DNA of 64,000 bases, taken from assembly GCA_050084515.1 (NCBI GenBank), contig CM114271.1:14694001-14758000 (forward strand). Direction: 5' to 3'. Of the stretch, positions 1 through 11,082 are shown in pieces. The DNA comes from Blasia pusilla. Lineage: Eukaryota > Marchantiophyta > Marchantiopsida > Blasiales. Every line of letters begins with the position of its first letter. Position 1 is the stretch's first letter. The notes below the pieces were generated by a model that searched no databases, was not told the DNA's origin, and was given only the letters and a program-made list of their open reading frames with translations. Made by a program: the position numbers and the translations under genes.

Positions 1-22
1 AGCATCCACAACTTCTAGAGGC

Positions 23-335
23 TATTGAAGATTGAGTTACAGTCAAGCTTATGAGACACATGAACTGCTACATTTGGCACTCAAAGGAAGTAGGGAAGCT
101 TAATCTTAGTTAGTCAATTAAGCACAATTATCTTAACTAGGGTTAGTTAATCACAGTTAGTCTAACTCGAGACTTTGGTTAAGGGTAGGGTTAGGGTTTT
201 CTTGTACATATCCCATATAATTGAGAAGAGGACCAACCTCCATTCATTCTCTTATTGCAGATTTCGTTCTCCATGGTGATGTGTGTATGTGAGAGCCGTT
301 TTCCAGGAGTTATGATTGTTAAGCAGTTTTTCACA
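23..335 (+). repeat. 5' LTR of copia-1 with primer binding site
   Basis: It begins TATTGAAGATTG and ends TTTTTCACA. The primer binding site starts at 336 (TGGTATCAACGCGAG) and resembles the initiator-Met tRNA 3' end used by plant copia elements. A TATATAAT-like box lies near 215. It matches 3985-4296 along its full length. Confidence 0.92.
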
Positions 336-833
336 TGGTATCAACGCGAGAGGAGAACATCACTTGAAATTCTTAGTGTTTGAAGAGAGAAGAGAGGCAA
401 GAGAAGGCACAATTTCAGTTTGGGAGAATGAAATTTTATTCAAAGCTCAGTGGGTGCAGATTTCAAATGGAGCTTTGACGGTGATAAAACTTTGGAGGCA
501 TTTTTTAGGGCTTTCCTGATCGATTCAGCCGTTTGGGTCCGCTGAGGCTAGAATGATGCCAAAGGTTGGTTCTAGCAATCTTGTAGAGCTCGTTGAGAGC
601 TTAACAATACACCCAAACTCGCTCAATTTTTGACACTATGAGCTCTTGCAGCATCAATTTCCATGTAGGAAAGTGCAATTAGTGAAGAAAAGTTGTGCAG
701 TTTGCTCTCTACACGCCAATTTTGACCAGTTCTTTCATACAGTTGATCAATTTTGGAAAATTTCACGTCAATTTTTGTGTAGGAGTGGTCTATGCTTCAA
801 TTGGAGCAGTAGAAAGCGTGAAATTATGTTTTT

Positions 834-1433
834 GTGAGTAAAATCGTTTATCATGGAGTATTCCTCAACAGCAATCACAGGCGAGAATCTAGACAAGTAG
901 AATTACAATGTCTTGAAGTTTCGCATGAAACAATTCTCATGGGTCAAGAAGTATGGGAGCTTATCACAGGTGATAAGTCCAAGCTAGAAGGAGACTCAAC
1001 AGACTTGAATGTTCGCGCTTGGAACAAACGCGCAAGGCAAGTAATCCATTATATTTCAATAACGATAAGTTCGCCTATGATAGGTCACATCCAAGATGTT
1101 GATATTCCAAAGGAGGCCTGGGATGCATTGGAAAAGTTGCTCGAGACATCTAAAAAGGCCATAAAGCTTCAATTGAAATAGTAATTGAATGAAGTGAGGA
1201 AAGGATCGCAAAGCATCAATGATTATATTTTGAGTATCAGACATATTATTGATCAGTTGAATAGCATTAGAGTGATAGTAGAAGATGATGATCTAATTTT
1301 ATTCACTCTTCAAGGCCTTCCAAAGGATTACAAGTCCTTTGAGACCTCTATCTCAGTGAGAGAGAAGTATCCAACCTTTCAAGAGTTAGTTAGCAGCAAA
1401 GGGTCCATGGATCTTACAATTACTGTTGGATAA
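834..1433 (+). pseudogene. copia-1 gag (UBN2-type), broken
   Basis: The region encodes the retrotransposon capsid polyprotein that would package the element RNA. Two in-line pieces (834-1181 and 1185-1433) resemble the gag N-terminal domain: an EAWDALEKL segment, then a downstream LPKDYKSFETSI segment typical of the UBN2 family. One in-frame stop separates them near 1182. No complete CCHC zinc knuckle is left; the bases after 1433 show only decayed Cys codons. It is non-functional. Confidence 0.7.
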
Positions 1434-1567
1434 AGGGTAATTATGCAAAATTTTGCTTCAAGAAGAGGGCAAATATGAGAACATGAGCCTTACAGCAACA
1501 AAACTATGTGGAGCAACAACACCAAGAGGAGTACCAAGAACAACAACATTCACAAACGTAGCATCTC

Positions 1568-2568
1568 TTGGTCATGACTCATCATATAGGAGCAATGGTC
1601 AAGAAAGACTCGACAGTAGATTGGTACATTGACTCCGATGCATCAAATCACATGACCTCACAAGCGAGATGGTTCAGTAGTTTGGAGCCGGTGAAAGATC
1701 TTGCAATTGTGCTCATAGGAGATGACACTCAACATCATATCACGCATACCGATAAAGTTCCAATAGCATCAGATGGTCTTTGTGCTCTTGGAAATGTTCT
1801 CTATGTTCCTACCATTGCAAGAAATCGGATCTCTGTAAGACAGATAGTAGAAAAGGGTTATCAAGTGAAGTTTAACGCAGATGGTTATTTTATTGAAAAA
1901 ATGGATGACCAGACTACAATAGCCATAGGAACTAGATCTGGAAGAATGTTCAAATTAGATGTTTCTATGCTAGAGATTCAAACAACAATATATGGTCAAA
2001 CTGGCCAACAAGTCACAAATCTAAATGTGTGGCATAAAAGATTTGGACATATGAATTTTCAAAGATTACAAAGTCTTTCATCATCTTATATAATAATAGG
2101 ACTCCCTAAATTAGCGAGTCCTGTTATGCTAGAGGTATGTCATGCTAGCCAATTTGGAAAACAAGCTAAGTTCATGATAAAACTCCATTCGAAGTCTTCA
2201 GAGGAAGTAAACCTGAATTTTCCTTCTTGAAAGTATTTGGTTATATCTATTACGCTCATGTTCCTTCTGAGAGACGTCAGAAATTAGACCCCAATTTTGA
2301 AAGATGTATCTTTATTGGCTATGCTGATGGAACTAAGGGGTATAAGTGCTATATTCCATCCTCTATGCAGCTTATTATTAGTCGAGATGTTGTCTTTCAT
2401 GAACTAAAGTCATGGTATGCTCCATCTGAGCCTATTCCACTTCTAAACTTGTCTATTGAGGGGGAGAATATGACTATAAACCAACAAACATTATCTTCAA
2501 CTTCCTCAAGTACTAGTGCAGGATTAGGAGAGGTCATAGATTCATCGGTTAAATCTGTGAGTCCATGA
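1568..2568 (+). pseudogene. copia-1 protease and integrase remnant, integrase core deleted
   Basis: The aspartic protease site is near residue 21 of the first piece and reads DSDASNHM instead of the usual DSGAS-HM. The integrase pre-domain follows (WHKRFGHMN with the HH pair, then a Cys). After a CHASQFGKQAKF segment the frame jumps straight to the region downstream of the integrase core (KTPFEVFRGSKPE in another frame, then LKVFGY). The DDE catalytic core has therefore been lost by internal deletion around 2165-2185. The 2227-2568 piece is the conserved post-integrase domain (IFIGYADGTKGYKCY). Confidence 0.85.
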
Positions 2569-2619
2569 ACGGGAAGAGTACATATTCAGTTTGTTGACAG
2601 TAGTCAGAGCTCGAGTCAC

Positions 2620-3997
2620 GTGTCAGAGGCATCTACCTTTGAACAACAACTTCGTAGATCAAGTAGAGTTACACATCCAGTTCATAGATTCATAAATGAA
2701 GGTTTCCTTGCAACACATCATGCATATATGATGACTACCCTTCAAGAGCAGGAGCCGAGTTGTTTTGAAGAATTTGCGAGTAAAACCGAATGGATTGAAG
2801 CTATGAAGGAAGAGCTTGCTGCATTAAGACATCAACAAATATGAGAGTTGGTTGATATATCTTCCGGAAATATGAGATTATTGGTTGCAAATGAGTTTAC
2901 AAAATCAAACGCAATCAAGATGGTACAATTAACAGATACAAAGCGAGATTGGTGGCTAAGGGCTATGCACAACAATATGGTATCGATTATGAGGAAATAT
3001 TTAGCCCTGTTGCAAATATCGCGACTATAAAAACAGTGGTTGCAGTTGCAGTAAGTAAGAAGTGGAGATTATCTCACATGGACGTCAAGAATGCCTTCTT
3101 GAATGGAGATCTATACGAGGAGGTATATATGACTCAACCACTTGGATACGAGTATCCTAAGTTTCCATTTTGCGTATGCAGGTTGAAGAAAGCTCTATAC
3201 GGGCTCAAACAAGCTCTAAGAGATGGGTATGGCAAGATTACATACATCCTACAAGAGTTGGATTTTAGGATATGTGATTCTAACTCCTCGTTATATGTCT
3301 TGAGAGGACAAGATCATACAGTTCTCATTATGTTGTATGTTGATGATCTCTTGATTAGTGGGATTACTAAAGAAATGGTATAACAAGTCAAGCTTAATTT
3401 ACAAGTAGAATTTGATATGAAGGACTTGGGAGAACTCAAGTACTTCCTTGGTATTGAGTTTATCAAGGTTGGACAGAGCATCTGGTTACTACAATGAAAA
3501 TATTCTCTTCATATGCTTTCAAAATATGGTATGACGGTTTGTAAGCCAATCTCTATACCATTGGACCAAACCGTGAAGCTAAGAGTCAATGAAGGAGAGT
3601 TGCTTGCAGATTATAATATGTACATGCGCATGGTTGGAAGTTTAATCTATCTAACTATAACCAGATCAAATGTGAGGCGGTGTGGCTTCATCGATTACTT
3701 GTTGAGATTGGTGTTAGTAACTTAGGACCTAGTGTAACATATGCAGACAATATTAGCAGCATCAAGCTTGCCAATAACCCTATGTTTCATGCTCGTACAA
3801 AGCATGTTGAGGTGCACTATCATTTTATCAGAGAGAAAGTGTTTGGAGGAGAAATTGATCTTGTGTATATAGGTACAAATCAACAAATTGATGACATCTT
3901 TACAAAGGCATTGTATAGAGATAAGTTTGAGATGTTTAGAAAGGATGTAGGCATTAGAGATATCGATATGAGCTTGAGGGCGAGCATTGAAGATTGA
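2620..3997 (+). pseudogene. copia-1 reverse transcriptase and RNase H remnant
   Basis: The reverse transcriptase is spread over several frames. VKNAFLNGDLYEEVYM (finger/palm) and the catalytic LYVDDLLI motif are readable at about 3085-3350. The region after 3383 continues the C-terminal palm (KDLGELKYFLGIE). Near 3670 the text jumps from the ITRS motif at the start of RNase H to its end (WLHRLLVEIGV, then HARTKHVEVHYHFI and DDIFTKAL). Most of RNase H, including its first catalytic residues, is missing. Confidence 0.88.
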
Positions 3998-4296
3998 GTT
4001 ACAATCAAGCTCATGAGACAGCTGAACTGCTACATTTGGCACTCACACGAAGTAGGGAAGCTGAATCTTGGTTAGTCAATTAAGCGCGATTATCTTAACT
4101 AAGATCAGTTAATCACAATTAGTCTAACTCGAGACAATGATTAAGGGTAGGATTAGGATTTCTTGTACATACCCTATATAATTGAGAAGAGGACCAACCT
4201 CCATTCATTCTCTCATTGCAAATTTAGTTCTCCATGGTGTTTTGTGTGTGTGAGAGCCGTTTTCCACGAGTTATGCTTGTTTAGTAGTTTTCCACA
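3985..4296 (+). repeat. 3' LTR of copia-1
   Basis: Direct repeat of 23-335 with scattered substitutions. It is preceded by a short purine-rich tract (GCTTGAGGGCGAG, about 3972-3984) that serves as polypurine tract. It is followed by the 3' copy of the GAGGC target duplication. Confidence 0.92.
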
Positions 4297-5115
4297 GAGG
4301 CGCCCAAGTGAGAGTTTGCCTGAGGCCTACACCTGCTAACACCGGATAATGAATGTCACTAAGGAGGTGACAGAGGCTCAGGCTATCCCCTCATGATACA
4401 CGATGTTGGACCAGACCTTACGGACACATGTGCGAGAGGGGGTGCTTCTTATGAACACGTCCCCTACATTGAGAGATGTTTGTAGGACCGCCGAGAACAT
4501 TGAGGGCAACATGACGGAGGAGACCGCAGCCACCATGCGTTATGGGCAAGAGCAATCACGATTTCTTGCACCACCAGTGTAGCAACGTGGATTCCGATAT
4601 AGGTTTGTGGTACCACGAGCTTAGGCAGGTTACCGAGAGGTCGTGCCACGGAGACCTGCACCTTCATATGCGGCTCAGCAGTAGCTGCCTATGATTATTT
4701 GTTGGTCATGTGGTGGAGCCCATTATCAGCGCGATTGCACTTGTCAGGATCATAATCGTTTGCCTTAGCATGGAGGAGGAGATGGTGCTACACCAAGAGC
4801 TTATCAGTGTGACTATTGTCAAAGGTACGATCACACACGCACTAGGTGTTTCAGCTTGCACCCTAAGTAATATTTGGATCGAGCACCAAAAAGGGCACCA
4901 TTGCAAGTTGCCGGTCTGGGTGGGTGTAGAGGTCGTACACCAGGTGGTCTCGTTGGGGGACGAGGAGTTGGATTCGCCCGAGAGGATGGTGGAGTTGCCG
5001 GTGGAGGATGAAGAATCCCATCACCTCGACGCGTCAAGAGAGACATCGGGCATGAGGCTGGGATGGCAGCTCAGATACAAGAGCTACAGTAGTAGATTGC
5101 CGCTGTGGCATTGAG
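4297..5115 (+). pseudogene. Ty3/gypsy gag with two CCHC zinc knuckles (copy 1)
   Basis: Capsid/nucleocapsid remnant. A frame interrupted by stops contains a helical LRTHVREGV...LRDVCRTAE segment. Next come two Cys/His knuckles: CWSCGGAHYQRDC (about 4700-4740, C-X2-C-X3-H-X4-C) and CDYCQRYDHTRTRC (about 4815-4860, C-X2-C-X4-H-X4-C). A Gly/Arg-rich tail follows. The spacing of the first knuckle is one residue shorter than canonical, a variant seen in some plant gypsy gags. Stops replace several codons, mainly Gln-like positions. Confidence 0.72.
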
Positions 5116-5392
5116 GTTACCCGATGCGAGATCCGTGGCATCGACATCTTATGGAGCCTCCAGAGATATGGAGGATCGTGGTTGGATGTGTGCGGTTTCT
5201 TAGACGGAGGCCGCCACAGTTGTTACGCGTGGAGCAACCGTAGAGTTGGATCCAGAGCAAGGGGAAGCCAGGAAACAGACCAAGCTTCCTAAGTCCTTCA
5301 TGCTGTCCGATGCAATCAAGATCCCATCGATGGGTCCTATTCAGAGTTCTCATAGAGTTGGTGATGTTGTTGGTGTGCAGGCATGAAGGGCG

Positions 5393-6169
5393 ATGGGAGA
5401 AACGAATGCAATGATTCCTATTTTTTATGCTCAGAAGGAGCATGTGTCAAGCACGTTGTTGGGGGCGGCCACTATTGTGTTCCGCACTCCTTTATTTTTT
5501 ACTTCCGATGTTGTGACGTTGGGAGGCATGCTCGCCGAGGTTTTTTGGGTGGCCGCAACGCTATATGAGCGTGGAGTTGGAGTTCTTGCATCACGTTTAG
5601 AGGTGATTGTAGAGGAGGTGATGGACCTGCCCTTGGAGCTGATGTTCATGCCATCCACGTCAGATTCATGGCAGGCTGCGGCTGCTAGGATGGCGGAGAA
5701 GCCTGCTAGACCCATGATAGAGCGTGCCATGGCTTCTCTTGGTGTTGTTTTTCTAGATAACCGGGGAGAGGTCTTCCAGTTGGTGAGTCCAAGAGGTAGA
5801 GCTTTTAGTCGGCAACGCATCTTGTTGGATTCGAGAGCGCAACCTCTGATGTTGGGGAAAGCGACATTCAGAGGTTTGGGCCTGACGAGGGCCGATGTAA
5901 AACATTGTCCATTCTAGATATAGACATCCTTAGGTGGAGCAAGTACCACACAGTTTATCACCCAACATGAGGTCGTGGTGAAGATTTTCCTGAGACATCC
6001 TACAAATGAGTCCATGGTGCGAGCCAAGGCGACAATGATTGATGTAGAGTCCTACGACATCTTGGTTGTTGGAGCAGTGTTGTACCCAATGGAGTTTTCC
6101 TTGGATTATTGGGAGGAGTCAGCCTTCTACAGACCAAGATGGCAGTCAGATGATGGATGCCTTAGCTAA
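5393..6169 (+). pseudogene. Ty3/gypsy aspartic protease region (copy 1)
   Basis: This long frame covers gag-pol linker and the retropepsin. Around 5825-5850 the active site reads LLDSRAQP where LLDSGAQP is expected, so the key Gly is changed. It continues after a stop at 5916 with the C-terminal protease half (MIDVESYDILVVG, then LYP). The frame is unchanged between 5393-5917 and 5975-6169. It processes the polyprotein in an intact element; this copy cannot. Confidence 0.65.
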
Positions 6170-6177
6170 TTACCCGT

Positions 6178-7560
6178 TTGATTCACAAGTGCAGTGATCA
6201 GCGCCAGCTTGGAGAGATGGCGACCTTAGCACCATTTAACAGTGCCACCACTTGGCCTAGTGATTTGATTGAGGGACATGTCCATGCAGTGGATACTCTC
6301 GTTCCTGACATTTCTATGGAGAGGAGTGTCATGGTTGCCGTACCTGTTTGTGGTGGAGAGGTGCCGCTTTGGGGTTCGACTGAGGAGCTTCGACGCTTAT
6401 CCACTCAACATGTGAAAATCGCATGGAGGGAGACGTTTGCACCATAGTGTGATGGGTCAGAGAAACTCGAGATAGCCATGAGTGCTACTATGATGCCTTT
6501 AAACAATGCCCGATTGTGTGGTGCATCCATAAGGAGGGTATTCGTGTGTTGGATCTCTTTGGAGGGATCAACATTGGCTTAGCTGCTATTTTGCAGGCTA
6601 GAGTCCGCATGCAGTAGTACTTGAACGTGGAGGTTGATGATGTTGCAAGGCGCGCTTCACTTCACCATGTGGTGCAGTTACGCCTTCATTTTCCCGACTT
6701 GTTATCTGGATCCGCCATCAAGGGTTACCGGAGTTCCCTACCAAGGGACATTTCATTGTTGGAGGCGGAGGACTTGGAGCGGATAGGGACCATAGACTTG
6801 GTCATTTTTGGTTGGCCGTGTCAGGGCCAATCGAGTGTTGGATGAGGTAGTTGGTTAGCTGACTCTTGGTCCATGTTGTTTTGGGAGATGATACGGATTT
6901 TGTGGCACTTGCAAGAGCATCAGTCCCGTTCTCCAACATACATTCTGGAGAATGTGCCAATTTTGGGCGATTCGAGGTCCCGCGTGGTGACGAGTGCCCA
7001 ACTCGTGCGTGCATGGATCGGCTCAGTAGTGTTTTTTGGATGCGGCGAATGTTAGTTCTAGAGCACACCGCCTGCATCTTTCATGGACCAACTTGGTACC
7101 ATACGAGGTGTTGTGGAGGGCATATGCACGAGTGGAGCATCGCTCCTAGTTGCTGGTGGATTCCACATAAGATCCGGGATGTCAATCACACGCTGTGAGG
7201 CACGATGATCGACCGCCATTGACTGTGGTCAACAGGATTGGCATGCCATGGGCAGCCTTTCCCATATTTGTGAGTTTTCTTGCTTCCCATGGATTGAATG
7301 AGACCAGACCTGGCTTGGCTTGGATCTTGACTAGGTACACAGGTTGGTGGAGCCCAACGCTGATGAGCGAGCGAGCGGCAATGGGATTCCCCATAGGAGT
7401 GACGGTAGTACCGTCACTTTTAGAGGCATGACGACATCATGTCTTGGGTTAGGCATTGGACCTAAACTGCTTGACATGGATTTTCAGCTTAGGAGTAGTT
7501 GAGCCACAACATGGTAGCCACAACATCGAGCGTGGTTTTGGGCACTACATGTGGAGATCA
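6178..7560 (+). pseudogene. DNMT3-like cytosine-5 DNA methyltransferase in a gypsy element (copy 1)
   Basis: A linker (EVPLWGS...) leads into a cytosine C5-methyltransferase domain. Motif I is VLDLFGGINIGLAA at about 6546-6590 (S-adenosylmethionine binding). Motif IV is DLVIFGWPCQGQS, with the catalytic Cys codon at 6819-6821. Motif VI is ILENVPILGD, with the ENV codons at 6948-6956. Motif IX/X is SERAAMGFPIGVT at about 7360-7405, then DLNCLTWIFSLG. The order I-IV-VI-IX/X is canonical, as in DNMT3 and unlike the rearranged plant DRM enzymes. Motif VIII is destroyed between 7055 and 7150 by a frameshift. Stops lie at about 6615 and 6843. It closely resembles the copy at 61.2-62.2 kb. Confidence 0.88.
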
Positions 7561-7630
7561 GAGGTTGCAGTTGGATGCAGGGCAAGGACAAGTGTTACTG
7601 TCGAAGATGGTGTTGCACCATAGCAACCAC

Positions 7631-7897
7631 CTACACATTAGAAAAATCAGAATCCCTCTCCTTACAACATAGTACAATCAGACATAATATGACCCCATTA
7701 ATACAATGACTTATCTTACCAAGTAGACCAGGTTGGTGATCATTTGGTGGAACCTGTGGGGCAAGTCCAAGATTTGGGGCAAAGAAATGTCCACCAAAGA
7801 AGCCAATGGGTTGGCCCCATCCAAGAGGAATAGAACCTGCATGCCATACTTCAATATGCATTAACAATATGCTTGTAAGGGCTGATGGAGCCCTCAA
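7631..7897 (-). pseudogene. CACTA C-terminal tail ORF
   Basis: A reading frame of 88 codons with a Gly/Pro/Phe-rich segment (PLGWGQPIGFFGG, then PNLGLAPQVPPND). It resembles the low-complexity C-terminal tails of CACTA-encoded proteins and sits downstream of Tnp2 on the same strand. It has no recognisable catalytic motif, so the assignment rests on position and composition only. Confidence 0.35.
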
Positions 7898-9065
7898 AAA
7901 ATGACCCCTTGTTCAAACTTCTAACTTCATGAAACAGTATGGGAGGTGTTTAGGATCCTTTTGAGTACTTGTCATGCCCGAAGGCCATTGTGTGGGCATC
8001 TGGAACCCTAGGTTCATCCCAAGAATCGGCCATTGTAGGACTCCGGGAAGATGGGAAAGTGGATTCTTCTCACTTTTTTTTTCTTCTTGCCTGGACTAGG
8101 ACGCTATCGCTAAACAATCTAAGTGAGTCATTTTAGTATTTGCAAGAAAGAAGTTATAAACAAATAAAGTACTATGCAATTATTTCAATGTTTGCAATTA
8201 AGAGACTTGTTACTTACACATTCGTCACACGCCTTGCCACAATTCTTCTTCTGCCTTTATGGAGACTTCCCCTTGGCTACTCGAATCTATTCTAAACGTT
8301 CAGGGGAAGATTGTTGAGGTGTTGCATCATAGTCTTTATCGGACTCATTATTACTACTGAACCCTTTCTCTTCATCATTTGATGAGTCCTCCGACATAGT
8401 TGTTTTCTATGCAACACTTCGAGTATTATATACCTTTGGAGTTGATTAACAAACACCCTCACTGGTTCTTGCTCTCTTTTGAAAAACAAGTTGGTTAAGA
8501 GGTGGAAGAACTCTCCTTCAAACCAAATTCATAGCCAATCCATCTAATGGTAGTAAGATTATAGTCACAAAGGATAAAAATTGAAACCATTATAAAGTAA
8601 GTCCACCAAAGAGCAAGTTCAAAGAGTACTTCTTACCGAAACTCCTCTCCAAGTTTCCTTGTCGCCTCTCTCACAAAAGCCACACGCTCCTCACGTAGTC
8701 GATGGTATTTACTGCAAGGACTCTCCTCTACAATGTGGGTCTTGTCATCACTCTCAGAGTCTCTGCCCACCTCCGATGGCATGATCATTTAAACGCTAAT
8801 GAAATTGGACCCGATGTCAAACTACAATCAAAGTCCAATTGTAAGTACTTCTCTAGGAATTTTTTTCTCAAAAAATAGATATGTCATCAAGTTGGGTAAA
8901 GTACCTGAAACAGATAGATCCAAAATCCAAAAAAAACATTTAGAAAACTTAATTTTCACAATTCCAAGGCATACTATTATCATTGAAAATCCTCCTCACT
9001 TAAAACCTTACAAGGTAAAGTTGTTGCCCTACTTGTATAGAATAACACCAACATTGATGATTTGA
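7898..9065. other. No convincing gene; CACTA 3' non-coding region
   Basis: I see no supported reading frame here. Short frames on both strands lack known motifs. The stretch lies between the Tnp2 C-terminal coding pieces and the tail ORF, so it is probably intron or untranslated CACTA sequence. The terminal or second-gene (TnpA-like) exons expected in such elements were not recognised. Confidence 0.4.
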
Positions 9066-10906
9066 CTATTCATCTTGACTATCTGAGCTACTATTTTGCT
9101 CCTTCTCATCCTCAGATGTAGGAGCCTCATACAGTCCTTCATCTCTATCCTCTATACTAATTGTAGTGTAGTCCATATTCGCTAGTGCTATTTTTGCATC
9201 TGATAGTTGTATTGCCCCAACCTGGGTTACATCACGAACTTCACTCTCTAGTTTTGTATGAGCATCAAACCCTCTAGGTTGCAAGATATCATTTCTTGAT
9301 AAGTCTACACTCTCCCCCACTATCCTTCTTGATCGTGCTTGTTTTTGCATAACAATTTTCCATCCTGACCTATCTTCTACATCTCCATAAAATACTTGCT
9401 CTACTTGGCTGGGAAAAACATCAAAATTCAAGGGCAAGAATTTTGTAAAGTTGGCTTGTAGGAAACTATTATCATCATAAAGCATGTTGGGTTCTCGGGA
9501 GCCCCATGTAGATTGAACCTATTTTCCCCTCATCAAGATAATGGGCTACTCTAACCGGCCATAATCCATAATTAAAATATCATACAAGAGGCCAACATAA
9601 GGCATGTGATGGTTTGCAATGGCTTCCTCCCACGGATGAGATTCAAAAATTGATGCAATCCACGAATCAAAGGTTGTGTAATCACTTCCATCATCTATCC
9701 TAAAATGGTTTCCATAAGCTTTCATCTTTTTGTATGACAAGTAAAACCGAGAAGGTGGGACCGATAGTTTTATAACCATATCATCAATGGCATGGCCGGA
9801 AGCTAATTCTATAATCTTTGGACGGATCCATTGAGAGAATGTGGAATCCCCATTGCCCTCCTCTCTGAACTTTCTCCACAATAACCAGCGATGACAAACT
9901 TTTAAAAACCAACACCCTCCATTAACTACAAAAGGTAGTTATTTCTTGCCTGGAAAAATAATCTGATTCGATAGAAATAGAAAGGCTAGAAGGAAACTAG
10001 ATGGAAAGAGTTTACATAACATTAGTACTTACTCCAACCATATTGTGAAACATTCACTATTATGGAGCACATATGCATGTGCCACTTCAAGAATTTCAAA
10101 GCTCATTTGACGCTTGGTCCCGACACCTTCTAACACTTCGCCAACAACTCCTTCGTCCTCGCTCGCATCCCAAACTCTTGTTCGTATGACATCATAGTTT
10201 TGCATGTACTCGGTGATGAAACCAAGAGCTTCATCAAGTAGATATCCTTCGGCCATACAACCATATGGTCTAGCACGTGATCTGACATAATTCTTCAATA
10301 CACCCAAATATCAAGCTCTTCAACCAAATGGACAAGGAGATGAGTCATCACCTCAAAGAAGGAAGGGGGAAAGTGTATGACCATGAGGCAAAGCGTGGTA
10401 GAAACGTCTTCTTTTAAGGATTCAAAATCCTCAGGATCGTATGTCTTAACACAAAGGCATCGGAAAATTCTGGATATGCACATGATAGTCATCCTGATTG
10501 GGTTTTCCAAGAGTCTCCGCAAAAAGAATGGTAAGAGTTGTTGCATAAAAATATGATGGTCATGGGACTTAAGTGCACCCGGATTCTTCCGGAGCAAATG
10601 TTTCTGTAAAGCACTAGCATAACCGCCAGGAACTTTTAGACTTTGTACCCTAGCGTCTAATATCTTAACCTCCTCAGGGGTAAGCACGTAATCTGCCTTT
10701 GGTTTTAACTTGACGGATGCTATACTAGGATGCGCTTGAAGCCACAAGTGACGTCTAAATCCCCTAACCTCCATGTCTTGCCTAACTTGAACCGAGTCCT
10801 TGATTTTCATACCAAACAAGGTTTTCAACATATTGTCCACAAATTTTTTTTCATAATGCATAATGTCAAGGGTATGACGGATCAATAAATCCCGAAAAAT
10901 TATCAA
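9066..10906 (-). pseudogene. Tnp2 transposase, C-terminal half
   Basis: Read on the minus strand from 10906. LLIRHTLDIMHYEKKFVDN is the conserved HNLDVMHIEKN block of Tnp2, followed by a DUF4218-type domain (LLPFFLRRL, then HFPPSFFEVMTHLLVHL). After a frameshift near 10300 come MGVLKNYVRSRARPYGCMAEGYL and the LHNSECF region. Then 9881-9546 holds a helical segment and 9485-9066 a DUF4216-like segment (FPSQVEQVFYGDVEDRSGW) and an acidic tail. In an intact element the protein cuts and joins the CACTA ends. Frameshifts and non-coding joints show decay, or introns in part. Confidence 0.85.
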
Positions 10907-11045
10907 GAAGGAATAATGTGAATTTCGGGTTCATCCATGCACTCAACAAAGAAACCAGTTTGTGATCAAACTAACACAATTACCACAAGAAATGGAAAGC
11001 CGGACAAATATGAAAAAATGCAAACATTTTCAATAGATTTTACTC

Positions 11046-11077
11046 ACCTTCCAATAAGGCAGTTTGAATAGAATGCT
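11046..11077 (-). pseudogene. Tnp2 exon end with splice donor at the copia-2 border
   Basis: Just left of copia-2 the minus strand encodes KSILFKLPYWK, followed directly by GTGAGTA. This is the block that precedes the HNLDVMH motif in Tnp2, ending at a good splice donor, so the stretch to about 10906 is an intron. Across copia-2 it joins a Lys run at 16021. The A-run is one base short of keeping frame. Confidence 0.7.
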
Positions 11078-11082
11078 CTTTT

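Larger units (their letters stand above)
23..4296 (+). mobile_element. Ty1/copia LTR retrotransposon, degenerate (copia-1)
   Basis: The element has two LTRs of about 310 bp in direct orientation. It is flanked by a perfect 5-bp target duplication GAGGC (18-22 and 4297-4301). Internal order is gag, protease, integrase, reverse transcriptase, RNase H, as in Ty1/copia. The reading frame is broken many times, and the integrase core and part of RNase H are deleted, so it cannot move by itself. It sits inside the gag of a Ty3/gypsy element: bases 1-22 and 4302 onward are target sequence. LTR divergence is visible (several percent by eye), so the insertion is not recent. Confidence 0.93.
4297..7622 (+). 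mobile_element. Ty3/gypsy element carrying a DNA methyltransferase (copy 1), truncated
   Basis: Gag with two zinc knuckles, an aspartic protease and a DNMT3-like cytosine methyltransferase lie in order on the plus strand. The protein text of the methyltransferase matches that of the element at 57.7-62.4 kb. The 5' end is beyond the window: copia-1 is inserted in gag, so bases 1-22 are the upstream gag flank. The 3' side ends near 7622, where CACTA-type sequence begins. Reverse transcriptase and integrase are absent here. Many stops and at least two frameshifts show it is dead. Confidence 0.8.

Noticed and set aside
5117-5443. Minus-strand frames overlapping the gypsy gag/protease
   Set aside because: They are antisense shadows of the plus-strand polyprotein with no motif of their own.
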